Shown piece after piece: positions 37,856-46,670 of a DNA stretch of 64,000 bases (its first letter is position 1; each line of letters opens with the position of its first letter). Source of the stretch: Paenibacillus montanisoli (GTDB lineage Bacteria; Bacillota; Bacilli; Paenibacillales; Paenibacillaceae); contig NZ_QLUW01000002.1 in the NCBI RefSeq assembly GCF_003268025.1, positions 1,302,001-1,366,000 on the forward strand. Reading direction: 5' to 3'. The notes beneath the pieces are model-generated. The model ran no database searches and was not told where the DNA came from. It was given only the letters and a program-made list of their open reading frames with translations. A program made the position numbers and the translations under genes.

Positions 37856-38629
37856 TTACTGTACCCTGCCAACGGAGGCACCGCCATCGACGACCAACAC
37901 TTGCCCGATAATCTGCTTGCTCATGCCGGAAGCAAGGAAAACGACCGCATCGGCAATGTCCTCGCCGGTCTGCACGCGGGCCGATAAAGCCGCAATCTGC
38001 TCCTCGTCCATCCCGTTTGCTTTCCACCTTGCGACCTCGCCCTCCGACGCAACCCACCCCGGCTGCACGCAATTGACCCTGATGTTATGCTTCGCGAGCG
38101 CCTTGGCTAAATTTTTCGTCAAGGTGACGATCCCGCCTTTGGAAACGGCATAGGCCATTGTCGCCGGCTCCCCCGCCGCCGCATGATTCGAGCCGATGTT
38201 GACGATAACGCCTCCGCCCCGTTCCATCATGGCGGGGACTACGGCTTGGCACAGCAAATAAGCCCCTTTCAGATTAATGCCGAGCACGTTGTCCCAGAAT
38301 GCCTCGTCCGTCTGCAGCAGGTCCGCTCTCGGAAAAATGCCCGCATTGTTCACAAGCACGTCAACCGCGCCAAAATGTCTGGCCGTCCCATCAACGAGCG
38401 CCTCGATCTCGGACCGTTTGGAAACGTCGCAGCGGATAAAATGAACACGAGCATGGCCTTCCCGTTCCGCCAGCCGCTTCGCCGTATCGAGGCCGCCTTC
38501 ATCCGAATCGGCAATCACGACCCGCGCGCCGCATTGAAGGAACCGCATGGCAATCGCCCGGCCGATGCCTTTGGCGGCGCCTGTTACGACGACCGTCCGT
38601 CCGTCAAACGCGATCAGCGGCGCCGTCAT
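37856..38629 (-). CDS. Short-chain dehydrogenase/reductase (SDR)
   Basis: 257 residues: cofactor loop TGAAKGIG, NNAG (LVNNAGIF), catalytic Ser in NIGSNHAA and YAVSKGG (YxxxK). ATG at 38629 overlaps the preceding SDR stop as ATGA, so the two are translationally coupled. Two similar but non-identical SDRs in tandem suggest successive oxidation or reduction steps on one substrate, or alternative substrates. Confidence 0.92.
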   Translation of the reverse strand: MTAPLIAFDGRTVVVTGAAKGIGRAIAMRFLQCGARVVIADSDEGGLDTAKRLAEREGHARVHFIRCDVSKRSEIEALVDGTARHFGAVDVLVNNAGIFPRADLLQTDEAFWDNVLGINLKGAYLLCQAVVPAMMERGGGVIVNIGSNHAAAGEPATMAYAVSKGGIVTLTKNLAKALAKHNIRVNCVQPGWVASEGEVARWKANGMDEEQIAALSARVQTGEDIADAVVFLASGMSKQIIGQVLVVDGGASVGRVQ

Positions 38630-39432
38630 GACTGCAGCGCATCCTTCCTCGCAGCCTCGTAAGCCATGCCTGGTATTTGCGTCGCCAGCTTGCCGCCGCT
38701 TATGTCGATCATCGTGCCGGTTATGTAGCCGGCGAGATCGGAAGCGAGGAAGCAGATCAAGCTCGCGATGTCCTCTTTGCTCCCCCAACGCCGCAGCGTC
38801 AGCGTTTCGAGCAGCCGCTGCTGCCTTTCCTCGGGCTGCTTGGCAAAGCTGTTCATATCCGTCGGAATCATCCCCGGCGAGTAGCAGTTCACGGTGACGT
38901 CATAAGGGCCAAGCTCGCCTGCGAGTACGCGGGTAAACTGTTTCACGGCGGCCTTGGAGGATGCATAAGCTGCGCTGCCATATGCCGGAACGATGGCGGC
39001 GAACGAGGCTGCGTTCAGAATGCGGCCGGAACGCTGCGCTTTCATGACCGGCACGACCGCTTGGCACATGAGGAAGGTGCCCTTCAGATTGATGTCCATA
39101 TTGGCGTCCCAAATCTCTTCCTTGAGCGTCTCCACCGTACCGCCGCTGGCCACGCCGGCATTGTTGACAAGAATATCTATTCGACCGAACCGGCTTTGTA
39201 CCTCCTTCACAACTTCCGCGATTCTGTTAGCATCCCGTACATCGCACAAATACTGCGCGCCGTTCAGCTGCTGTTCCGCGAATTCCAGCGCCAGCTCATC
39301 CATCAGCTCCTGCCTGATATCGGTGCCGACCGTAATGACGCCTTCCTTCGCCAGCGTCAGCGCTATATGGCGTCCAATCCCTCTGCCGGCTCCCGTGACG
39401 ATGGCAACTTTTCCGCTTAGATCGATGATCAT
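38626..39432 (-). CDS. Short-chain dehydrogenase/reductase (SDR)
   Basis: 268 residues: cofactor loop TGAGRGIG, LVNNAGVAS, YASSKAA (YxxxK), and a C-terminal SGGKL. It is the first gene of the SDR-SDR-aldo/keto reductase run and is divergent from an AraC regulator at 39566, which probably controls the set. Confidence 0.92.
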   Translation of the reverse strand: MIIDLSGKVAIVTGAGRGIGRHIALTLAKEGVITVGTDIRQELMDELALEFAEQQLNGAQYLCDVRDANRIAEVVKEVQSRFGRIDILVNNAGVASGGTVETLKEEIWDANMDINLKGTFLMCQAVVPVMKAQRSGRILNAASFAAIVPAYGSAAYASSKAAVKQFTRVLAGELGPYDVTVNCYSPGMIPTDMNSFAKQPEERQQRLLETLTLRRWGSKEDIASLICFLASDLAGYITGTMIDISGGKLATQIPGMAYEAARKDALQS

Positions 39433-39565
39433 TGCAAACGCTCCTCTCGTCCTTGTAAAGGAATGCGCTTACATGGTACCATTTCACTATCCGGAAAAGA
39501 TTTACATAAAGGTGACCGTTTTTTGGATTTTTCCGAAATCGTCATGCAAGGCGGTGAGGTTTTCC

Positions 39566-40465
39566 ATGGACAACGCTGCATTTCCGCGATTAAGAGCTGC
39601 TGCGCTTCGCGACTTATCTCCGGTCATCCATTGGGCGCGGCAGCATTTCCGCTCTCCGCAGTTCAAGTGGAGCCGGCGGATCTACGATTTCGAGCTTCTA
39701 TATGTAAAACACGGCGAGATCCGGGCCGCGATCGAAGGCGAATCATTCCTTGTCCGGGCAGGCAGCCTGCTCGTGCTGACGCCGTGGAAGCACCACCGGA
39801 TCGAAGTGCTCACGGAGCCGCACGCCGAGCTGCTCGGCGTCCATTTTGACTTTTTCGACGGCGCTGCCGCCAGCCATGCCATCATCGTCGACGAGCATAA
39901 CCCGAACCCCGACGCCTTCAGCGACATGCCGTATTTAACGCCGGACAACCTGATTCTTTTTACGGAACCGCACCTGCCCAACGTCTCCCCCAAGATCATC
40001 GCTCTGCTCGAAAATGTGATCCAAGAATGGAACGAACGCCACCGCGATTATGACAGCGTCTGCAAAGGGCTCATGCTGCAGCTGATTGCCCTGCTGGTCC
40101 GCCATCAGAGCGAGCACAATCAGATGCCGCACCCCAAACATGAGCGGAAACTGCTCGAACTCGTCCAAGCGATCCGCACCGAATGCAGCCGCAAGTGGTC
40201 AAGCGCGGAAATGGCAAAATTTTTGCTCGTGCATGAGGATTATATGAGCAAGCAGTTCAAAGCCATGATGGGCGTCGGTCCGAATAAATTCGTGCAAGGC
40301 GTGCGCCATCAGGAGGCCAAGCGCCTGCTGCGCGAAACGGATCATACGGTGGAGTGGATTGCCGGCGCGGTCGGTTATGAGGATTTTCACTACTTCAGCC
40401 GGGTCTTCAGAAAGTGGGAGGGCATGTCCGCCATGCAGTTTAGGAGGCTGTCGCGTACGGTGTAA
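39566..40465 (+). CDS. AraC-family regulator
   Basis: 299 residues with N-terminal cupin (YDFELLYVKHGEIRAAIEG) and C-terminal AraC HTH pair (WSSAEMAKFLLVHEDYMSKQF and HTVEWIAGAVGYEDFHYFSRVF). The ATG at 39566 was chosen from the family start; a much longer open frame upstream is read through the antisense of the SDR gene. Likely regulator of the divergent SDR genes. Confidence 0.88.
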   Translation: MDNAAFPRLRAAALRDLSPVIHWARQHFRSPQFKWSRRIYDFELLYVKHGEIRAAIEGESFLVRAGSLLVLTPWKHHRIEVLTEPHAELLGVHFDFFDGAAASHAIIVDEHNPNPDAFSDMPYLTPDNLILFTEPHLPNVSPKIIALLENVIQEWNERHRDYDSVCKGLMLQLIALLVRHQSEHNQMPHPKHERKLLELVQAIRTECSRKWSSAEMAKFLLVHEDYMSKQFKAMMGVGPNKFVQGVRHQEAKRLLRETDHTVEWIAGAVGYEDFHYFSRVFRKWEGMSAMQFRRLSRTV

Positions 40466-40495
40466 GTTTAACTTGAAAATGGGGAGTGAGATGAA

Positions 40496-41770
40496 GTGCA
40501 AGCGCTGCGATCGAATCTAGAGACCTATATTCACGCCTACCTGGCATTATGGGACTTTTACGGCGTGGTTCAAGTCACCAAAAAAGGCGAAGTGCTTTTT
40601 GAAAACGCATATGGCTATGCAAATATCGAGTTTGGCATTAAAAACGATATTACATCCTGCTTCTCCCTCGCTTCCGTTTCCAAACAGTTTACTGCATTTG
40701 CGATTATGCTCCTGCATGACAACCATATGCTGGACATAGACAAATCCGCGCAGCTCTACCTCCCTGCCGACATGAAGATCGACGAGGCGATCACTGTGCA
40801 TCATTTATTGTCGCATACATCCGGTCTCTATAATTTCTATAATTTTAAAGATGACTTTTTTGCCGGATATAACAGAGAGGATTACTCGAGAAGCGAATTC
40901 TTCCAGCGGTATATTAGTAGAAAGCCTACTCGACCGCCAGGCTCGGTATATGACTACAATAACTCGAACTATAATTTGCTTGCGTGGATGATTGAACAAG
41001 TATCAGGCGTGAAATTCGATGATTTTATTAGAAATAACATTTTTCTGCCGCTTGATATGGCTGACAGCGACGTGGATGATGGCTGCAAGCCGATTAAAAA
41101 TAGAGCTTCCAATTATTCGAAAGATTTTGATGCCTACATCAGAAGTCCCTATCATAACGAGAAATTTAGCATAGGTGCAGGAGCTATCGTTTCGAACTGC
41201 AGCGATTTGCACAAATGGTACGCCTGTTTGCGGGATCGAAAAATCCTTTCGCAGGAAACCTATGCGAGATTTTTCAACGCGAATATGTCCAACTACTGCT
41301 ACGGACTGGAACACCATCATAGGCATGGCACGTCCGGATACTCCCATGGAGGGGATCACCTCGGGATAAGCACCTATGTGCAGCATGATTTCGATGAAGA
41401 TATTTGTATCATCATTCTATCGAATATTGAAGCCATTGATCAGTATAGATTGGGCAATGCGATTTCGGACATTCTGCATGGCGTAGATGCAGATGTTCCG
41501 ACGAAGCATGAAGAGGTCCCCGTCAACCAAAGCCTGCTTAAAACGTATTGCGGTACGTATTTGAAAGATAAGATCGAACTAGAGCTTATCAATGGGAAAT
41601 TGTACTTTACTAGATTCTCAGGCAATTTTCACACCGAGATTTATCCCGTTGGCGAAGGGCGATTTGCCCGCAGGTACTCGGATCAGATCCAGCCGTATAC
41701 GATTGCAGCGAACGAAAACGGCCATATGATGTTTTTCGGGTTTATTAAAGAAGAAAATCTTGCAGATTAG
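40496..41770 (+). CDS. Serine hydrolase of the beta-lactamase (class C / PBP4*) family
   Basis: 424 residues without a signal peptide. Nucleophile SxxK is SVSK in LASVSKQFTAF, the YxN-like motif is in YDYNNSNYNLL, and SHGGDHLG takes the place of KTG. A C-terminal beta domain (about 335-424) follows, as in PBP4*-like esterases and peptidases. The GTG start at 40496 follows GGGGAG. It is unlikely to be a true beta-lactamase; peptidase or esterase activity is inferred. Base composition is lower in GC than in flanking genes. Confidence 0.88.
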   Translation: MQALRSNLETYIHAYLALWDFYGVVQVTKKGEVLFENAYGYANIEFGIKNDITSCFSLASVSKQFTAFAIMLLHDNHMLDIDKSAQLYLPADMKIDEAITVHHLLSHTSGLYNFYNFKDDFFAGYNREDYSRSEFFQRYISRKPTRPPGSVYDYNNSNYNLLAWMIEQVSGVKFDDFIRNNIFLPLDMADSDVDDGCKPIKNRASNYSKDFDAYIRSPYHNEKFSIGAGAIVSNCSDLHKWYACLRDRKILSQETYARFFNANMSNYCYGLEHHHRHGTSGYSHGGDHLGISTYVQHDFDEDICIIILSNIEAIDQYRLGNAISDILHGVDADVPTKHEEVPVNQSLLKTYCGTYLKDKIELELINGKLYFTRFSGNFHTEIYPVGEGRFARRYSDQIQPYTIAANENGHMMFFGFIKEENLAD

Positions 41771-42136
41771 TTGCAGGGATTCTAAGGGACATAACGCATA
41801 AGCTTAACGGTTGCCACGCACGCTATTTAGCCTCAAATGGCCCTTTTAAAATTCTAACGGTTCTCAGAGACGCTAATTGGCGATTCGGGCAGCGAATTCT
41901 TCCGATTTGAGCCAAATAACCCCTCTGGCGACCGTTAGATGTTAATAAGGGTTATTTTTATGCCAATAAGCACTGTAGCATCCGTTAGAACATGTAGGCG
42001 CTCTCTCATGCTGCCACGCACACGCTATCCATATTGAAGTTGACAAGCCCGCCTGTTTAATCGATGGTAGGATTCTCTACAGGCTGAGGGCCATCCTTTC
42101 CGGGATGGCCCTCTTTGACGTTATCGACACTGCGCT
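41771..42136. repeat. Non-coding stretch with four copies of a ~28-bp intergenic repeat
   Basis: Two direct copies (41804-41832 and 41853-41881) and two inverted copies (41911-41939 and 41962-41989) share a start CTAACGG followed by a variable stretch (such as TTGCCACGCACG) and an end near TATTTGGC. A partial copy lacking the CTAACGG end lies at 42010-42028. No gene was found here. The arrangement resembles a mobile or palindromic intergenic element of the kind common in Paenibacillus genomes. Confidence 0.75.
42086..42116. terminator. Hairpin between the repeat block and aldo-keto reductase
   Basis: GAGGGCCATCC (42086-42096) pairs perfectly with GGATGGCCCTC (42103-42113), followed by TTT on the + strand. 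The tail is weak on the minus strand, where the upstream gene ends. Confidence 0.5.
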
Positions 42137-43117
42137 TTACGGCAGCCTGTAAAGCGCAAACGGCTTCCCGTACCGGAATGCCTCGCTCATGTCGTTCAAC
42201 GCATCAGTGGCTTCCGGTGTAAGCTCGATTTCCGCGCTGCGCAAATTGTCCTCCAGCTGCTCGGTCCTTGTCGCTCCGACGATCACCGTCGAGACGGCAG
42301 GCTGCTTCATGAGCCACGCTAGCGAAAGCGAGCTTGGGCTGCAGCCGATTTCGGCCGCAAGCCCGTTAACCTGCCGGCTTAGCGCCACTCTGCCTTCGTC
42401 GAGGAACCGCGCAAAGCTCGGGTCGGTCACGACTCTGGAGCCGGCCGGCGCTTCTTCCGCCGTTAAGCCGTACTTCCCCGTCAAGATGCCGCCAGCCAGC
42501 GGGAAATACGGGATGATGCCGACGCCTTGGTCCAGGCACAGCGGGACAAGCTCCTGCTCGGGCGTGCGGTCCGCGAGCGAGTAGCTGACCTGCATGGACA
42601 CGAACCGCGTCCAATCCTTTGCCTCGCTAATGCCAAGCGCCTTCATCAGCTCCCAAGCCGCATAGTTGGACGCGCCGATATAGCGGACTTTGCCCGAAGC
42701 GACCATGTCATCCAACGCGCGAAGCGTTTCTTCCAGCGGCGTGCGCGAATCGAACGTATGGATTTGATAGAGGTCGACGTAATCCGTCTTGAGCCGTTTC
42801 AGGCTGCCCTCCAGCTCATGCATCAGATGGCGGCGCGAAGAGCCGCTTGCGTTCGGGCGACCGGCTTCCCTCACCAATCCGGCCTTCGTCGCCAGCACCG
42901 CATCATGCCGTCTCCCGGCTAGCGCCAGCCCGATGATCCGCTCCGATTCCGTGCCTGCGTAAATATTGGCCGTATCGATGAAATTGATGCCGCTGTCCAA
43001 GGCACGATGGATGATGTCGATGGACGTTTGCTCGTCTGCGCGCTTGCCGAACGCATTCGTCCCGAGTCCGAGGACGGATACTTGCAGCCCGCTGTTTCCG
43101 AGATAGCGGTAGTTCAT
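42137..43117 (-). CDS. Aldo/keto reductase
   Basis: 326 residues of the AKR7/AKR11-like or potassium-channel-beta-like subgroup: start MNYRYLGNSGLQVSVLGLGT, Asp/Tyr in IDTANIYAG, Lys in LATKAGL and His in YQIHTFD. ATG at 43117 follows AAGGGG. It is monocistronic and divergent from the collagen-like gene. Distinct from the other reductase at 36826-37821. Confidence 0.9.
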   Translation of the reverse strand: MNYRYLGNSGLQVSVLGLGTNAFGKRADEQTSIDIIHRALDSGINFIDTANIYAGTESERIIGLALAGRRHDAVLATKAGLVREAGRPNASGSSRRHLMHELEGSLKRLKTDYVDLYQIHTFDSRTPLEETLRALDDMVASGKVRYIGASNYAAWELMKALGISEAKDWTRFVSMQVSYSLADRTPEQELVPLCLDQGVGIIPYFPLAGGILTGKYGLTAEEAPAGSRVVTDPSFARFLDEGRVALSRQVNGLAAEIGCSPSSLSLAWLMKQPAVSTVIVGATRTEQLEDNLRSAEIELTPEATDALNDMSEAFRYGKPFALYRLP

Positions 43118-43220
43118 TGTTAGTTGCCCCTTCCAGATATGCTCAGGCTTTAAGGGGAGTATACCATAAACGGTGCCGTTCGGAGATCGCATGAGCGTTC
43201 AGGATTCAGCCATGTTTCGT

Positions 43221-43250
43221 ATTGTATCATCTGCACCAAAATGATACAAT
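43221..43250. promoter_or_regulatory. Perfect 10-bp dyad upstream of the collagen-like gene
   Basis: ATTGTATCAT (43221-43230) and ATGATACAAT (43241-43250) are exact inverted repeats 10 bp apart, just before the AT-rich TATATAATAT and the ribosome site of the collagen-like gene. It is a candidate operator; the regulator is unknown. Confidence 0.5.
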
Positions 43251-43281
43251 TTGTATATAATATATGAGGAGGAATGCAGCT

Positions 43282-44337
43282 TTGAGCCTAAACAAAAAAA
43301 CGGTTGTTGCATTAGCTTGTGCTTTGCTTCTCATTTTTACATGTATCGTTGTCTACGCTGACGGTGAAGGCGAGGCGACAAGCAAGATTTATGCATGTCA
43401 GGATAAAAAGACAGGCGTTCTCCGGGTGGTCAGTAGCAATACATTATGTAATAGCAAATCGGAAATTCCGCTATCGTGGAATATTGCAGGACCAAAAGGC
43501 GATGCAGGCGAGCCTGGGCCGCAAGGGCTAGCTGGCGCCGATGGCGCGCAAGGGACTCAAGGGTCCCAAGGAGAACAAGGACCTGCCGGTCCTGCCGGTC
43601 CTGCCGGAGCCGATGGCGCTCAGGGAGCTCAGGGGCCCCAAGGCGAGCAAGGCCCACAAGGGCCGGCTGGTGCCGATGGCGCTCAAGGGCCTCAGGGTCC
43701 GGCGGGACCACAAGGCCCGAAGGGCGACCCAGGCACCGGTACCGGCCCATACGCTTATGGTTATGTAAACGCGGACGGCACCGTGCAATATGGAACGACG
43801 AATTTTAACGTGAATCTTATTGGCGGAAGCTACTACTCGATTCGGCTGGATAATGCCGCAGATAAAAATTTCGTGACGGTTGTTACTCCCGCAGCTACGC
43901 CAGGATCGAATACGAGTACCTTTTCCGTTGGCCGGGAAGATGATGATGATATTACGGTCATGTTTATTGAGAGGAACGGCTTCAATGGCACGATGACCAA
44001 TTTCTACTTTGTCGTCTACGAAGCACCGTCGGTTACAACTTCGACATTCTACAAGGATGCTGACGGTGACGGCTACGGGAACTCTCTCGATTCCATCCGG
44101 GCCGAAACGCAGCCGGCAGGCTATGTCTCGAACAAACTGGATTGCAATGACGACAATGATTCGATACGTCCAGGCGTACAGGATCTCTACGATGGCATTG
44201 ATAACAATTGCAACGGATCCGATGGTGAAAATAGTCCTCGATACCGCTTCTTTGCAGATGCGGATCGCGATGGCTGGGGCAGTATGGATCCGTTTAGCAG
44301 TTACTCTTCTTTCTCTCCTGAACCGACGTTTGGTTAA
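43282..44337 (+). CDS. Secreted collagen-like protein with calcium-binding motifs, probably truncated by an in-frame stop
   Basis: Start TTG at 43282, 9 nt after GAGGAGG. A signal peptide ([22 protein letters not shown]) is followed by about 27 Gly-X-Y triplets (roughly residues 70-155, with [10 protein letters not shown] and [10 protein letters not shown] units), a beta-rich region, and Asp-rich calcium-binding-like repeats ([33 protein letters not shown]). The frame stops at TAA 44335-44337, yet the same frame continues for 39 codons to TAG at 44457 with the expected next repeat (VYPGAPEIPDGLDNDQDGL). So the annotated end is probably a nonsense mutation. Role: cell-surface or spore-surface fibre, inferred. 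Confidence 0.85.
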   Translation: MSLNKKTVVALACALLLIFTCIVVYADGEGEATSKIYACQDKKTGVLRVVSSNTLCNSKSEIPLSWNIAGPKGDAGEPGPQGLAGADGAQGTQGSQGEQGPAGPAGPAGADGAQGAQGPQGEQGPQGPAGADGAQGPQGPAGPQGPKGDPGTGTGPYAYGYVNADGTVQYGTTNFNVNLIGGSYYSIRLDNAADKNFVTVVTPAATPGSNTSTFSVGREDDDDITVMFIERNGFNGTMTNFYFVVYEAPSVTTSTFYKDADGDGYGNSLDSIRAETQPAGYVSNKLDCNDDNDSIRPGVQDLYDGIDNNCNGSDGENSPRYRFFADADRDGWGSMDPFSSYSSFSPEPTFG

Positions 44338-44457
44338 GTGACGGAAGATAAGAGCGGCGATTGGGACGATTTCAATGCGACGGTATATCCGGGAGCTCCG
44401 GAAATTCCGGACGGATTAGATAATGACCAAGATGGTCTGGTTGACGAGACCGATTAG
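44338..44457 (+). pseudogene. Detached C-terminal end of the collagen-like protein
   Basis: In frame after TAA 44335-44337, the codons read VTEDKSGDWDDFNATVYPGA… and end …DGLVDETD before TAG. The pattern matches the repeated metal-binding motif (DCDDxDxxIYPGAPEIxDGIDNDCDG) seen upstream, so this is the original C-terminus. One base change at the TAA (to TAC or TAT, Tyr) would restore a longer protein. Confidence 0.75.
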
Positions 44458-44471
44458 CAGAAACGACAGAA

Positions 44472-44504
44472 AAGGGGCTGCTCCATGCCGGAGCAGCCCC
44501 TTCT
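44472..44504. terminator. Bidirectional terminator between collagen-like gene and sigK remnant
   Basis: AAGGGGCTGCTCC (44472-44484) pairs perfectly with GGAGCAGCCCCTT (44490-44502), a 13-bp stem, followed by CTCTTATTTCTT on the + strand and by TTTCTGTCG on the minus strand. Confidence 0.8.
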
Positions 44505-44505
44505 C

Positions 44506-45039
44506 TTATTTCTTCTGCTTATAGAACTCATGGTACAGCTTCATCAGCGCCCGCTTCTCTATTCGCGACACATAGCTCCTCGAGATGCCAAGCTCTTTCG
44601 CGATTTCCCGCTGCGTCCGCTCCTCGCCGCCTGCGATCAGGCCGAACCGGCCGACGACGACCTCCTTCTCGCGTTCATCCAATATATCTAAATTTTTATA
44701 GATTTTGCTCTTTTCTATCTTCAGCTGCACCTTCTCGGCGACATCGTCCGCTTCGGTTCCGAGGATGTCGATCAACGTAATTTCGTTGCCCTCTTTATCG
44801 GTACCGATCGGATCGTGCAGCGATACGTCCTTCCGGGTCTTTTTCAGGGATCGCAAATGCATCAAAATCTCGTTCTCGATACATCGGGCCGCGAACGTCG
44901 CGAGCTTCGTCCCTTTGCCGGTCTGAAAGCTCTCGATCGCTTTGATCAAACCTATCGTGCCGATAGAGATGAGATCCTCCAAATCTTCGCCGGTATTGTC
45001 GAATTTTTTGACATTGTGTACAGAAGCCGATGTCAGCAT
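44506..45039 (-). pseudogene. sigK: 5'-truncated sigK (sporulation sigma factor K), C-terminal part
   Basis: From [24 protein letters not shown] to the end this matches RNA polymerase sigma-K: regions 2.2-2.4 ([12 protein letters not shown]-type [15 protein letters not shown]) and region 4 helix-turn-helix ([23 protein letters not shown]). The first ~67 residues of sigK, with region 1.2/2.1 and the pro-sequence, are absent; the first residues here (MLTSASVHN) do not match sigK. It joins the stop of the recombinase in frame (TGA CAA ATG). It has no promoter or clear ribosome site, so it is not expected to be translated alone; excision of the adjoining element could reconnect it to a sigK 5' part. 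Confidence 0.9.
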
Positions 45040-45045
45040 TTGTCA
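45010..45045 (-). other. Probable recombination junction (attachment site) in sigK
   Basis: On the minus strand the recombinase stop TGA is followed by CAAATGCTGACATCGG and then, from GTACACAATGTCAAAAAA onward, by sigK coding sequence. The switch from non-sigK to sigK sequence marks the crossover point, within about 10 bp of ACACAATGTC. The exact core cannot be fixed without the other junction. Confidence 0.6.
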
Positions 45046-46638
45046 TGATTCCGCTCCCGTCTCCCTCTCTTCCCGAAGTCCAGTAATCAGCTCATCTAGG
45101 AAGCCGATGGCCGTCACCCGAATCTCCGCCCCTTCGCGGCTGATGAGAAATTCATGGACTAAGGATTGTATGATATGCCGTTTCTCTTCGGTCCGCAGCT
45201 CTCTGATTATACGCTCAATCGTCGTATCTTCTATCACGGAGACAGACTCGTTTCTCAGTTGAGAAAGCCTTTCCAGGCATGCCTGCTCGCGCTCCTGCAG
45301 CGCATTCTTTTCTGCTTGAAGCGAACGGAATTCCTGCTCCATTTCTTCCGCGTCGATGAATGCTTTGCGGAACATCAGTTTGATCTTCCCCGCTTCTTTA
45401 TCCTTGGCCTGCAAGAGCCTGCCGATAGACTCCGATTCCAGGAGCAGCTCGTTCATGAGGGATTCCTTACTGCATGTTAACCTTTCCGCATACGCCTGAG
45501 GATCGGAAATGACCTTCATGACTAAGCTCCATACATAGTCATCGAGTACCTCGGCACGTATGGAACGGCCAGAACACCGCTCGATGTGATGACCGAATCG
45601 CTTCGGATTTCGATTGGGGCAGCGATAGCATGTATAGGACTCTCGTGTCCCGGTAAGCTTATTTAAACGGCCGGAATAGGTGGTTGCTTCCCATCGGCGT
45701 CCGCAATGTCCGCATCTCAGCAAGGATTTCAATAAATATTCGTGTTTGACATGACCGGCGTTCTTCGTATTCTTCCCGCGCTGCTCTTGCGCCAGCCGGA
45801 ACAGCCGTTCATCGATAATGGCCGGAACCTCCACGAGGATCCACTCTTTCTCGTCACGGATCGTGTAGGTCTTCTTGGGAGCGCCGTTCTTCGTGCGCTC
45901 TCCTTTCAGCTTCCGGGTGCTTCTGCGATTGTAATAGTACCTGCCGATGTAAATCTCGCTTCTTAAAATCTTTTGGATGGAGCTGGCACTCCAGCTCTTG
46001 GTTTCCGCCCGTTTCGGTTCGGCCCCCATTTCCGTTAATTGATTGCCGATTTCCCTCATTGTCATATGGTCGCAAACGTACCATTGATAGATCAGCCTCA
46101 CGAATTGAGCCTCGGTTTCATTGATCACTAAACGGCTTTCCGCATAGTCGTATCCGTATGGAGGCACCCGCATCGGCATAATTCGTTTATCCTTCTCGAC
46201 CGCCTTAAGACGGCCGCGGATCGTCCGCTTCTTAATCAATGAAAGCTCATACTGGGCGATTACGCTGATTAGATTGAAAAACAGCTGTCCTTCCGGCGTA
46301 TTCTTGTATTCGGTATCGACAAACAACAGTTCCACGTTCCTGGATTCAAGCTCGCGGCAAATAAATAACTTGTCCGTCAGATCGCGGGACAACCGGTCGG
46401 GATGAGTAATGACCACTTGCGAAATGAGGCCTGCCCCGATATCCTGCCTCAGCCGGTTCATCGCCGGCCGGTCCATATCTTCGCCGCTAAATCCCTCTTC
46501 CTTGTACACTTTAATAGCCGAGAGGGCGACATTGTGTTCCCTTGCTTTCTTCATGCACAACTCCACCTGACCGTCCAAGCTCGTTCCTTCTATGGCCTGC
46601 ATGCCGGTCGATACCCGCGCATAGACCGCCGTGTACAC
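45043..46638 (-). CDS. Large serine recombinase (SpoIVCA-like)
   Basis: 531 residues. N-terminal resolvase domain with catalytic Ser in YARVSTGMQ and the conserved Arg pair in THPDRLSRD; a recombinase domain (PPYGYDY… IQKILRSEIYIGRYYYN); a zinc ribbon (CGHCGRRW … CYRCPNRNP … ERCSG); and a coiled coil near residues 400-470. Start is GTG at 46638 after GGTGGTG. Its 3' end touches the sigK fragment, the position expected for an integrase beside its own attachment site. B. subtilis SpoIVCA excises the skin element from sigK; the same target makes this a functional analogue. Confidence 0.95.
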   Translation of the reverse strand: MYTAVYARVSTGMQAIEGTSLDGQVELCMKKAREHNVALSAIKVYKEEGFSGEDMDRPAMNRLRQDIGAGLISQVVITHPDRLSRDLTDKLFICRELESRNVELLFVDTEYKNTPEGQLFFNLISVIAQYELSLIKKRTIRGRLKAVEKDKRIMPMRVPPYGYDYAESRLVINETEAQFVRLIYQWYVCDHMTMREIGNQLTEMGAEPKRAETKSWSASSIQKILRSEIYIGRYYYNRRSTRKLKGERTKNGAPKKTYTIRDEKEWILVEVPAIIDERLFRLAQEQRGKNTKNAGHVKHEYLLKSLLRCGHCGRRWEATTYSGRLNKLTGTRESYTCYRCPNRNPKRFGHHIERCSGRSIRAEVLDDYVWSLVMKVISDPQAYAERLTCSKESLMNELLLESESIGRLLQAKDKEAGKIKLMFRKAFIDAEEMEQEFRSLQAEKNALQEREQACLERLSQLRNESVSVIEDTTIERIIRELRTEEKRHIIQSLVHEFLISREGAEIRVTAIGFLDELITGLREERETGAES

Positions 46639-46670
46639 ATGCGTTCACCACCTTTCGGCACATCCGCCTA

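Noticed and set aside
36916-37911. 331-codon open frame on the + strand opposite the aldo-keto reductase
   Set aside because: Antisense shadow; the minus-strand gene has the complete catalytic tetrad and ribosome site.
38993-39565. N-terminal extension of the AraC gene (490-codon frame)
   Set aside because: The extra 191 codons overlap the divergent SDR gene and do not look like a protein domain; the family start with a ribosome-like GGTGAGG lies at 39566.
40496-41770. Beta-lactamase resistance gene
   Set aside because: The SxxK and HGG pattern is that of PBP4*-like esterases and peptidases, there is no signal peptide, and family length includes an extra C-terminal domain. Antibiotic resistance cannot be claimed.
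44506-46638. Classical skin element with sigK split into two halves, both visible
   Set aside because: No sigK N-terminal half is visible in the window, and a second 3' end is present at 63.7 kb. The classical split cannot be shown; the replacement-end model fits better but also needs the sequence beyond 64 kb.
45043-46638. Recombinase as part of a transposon or prophage
   Set aside because: No terminal repeats, transposase, phage structural or replication genes were seen between 45 and 64 kb; the cargo is glycan genes.
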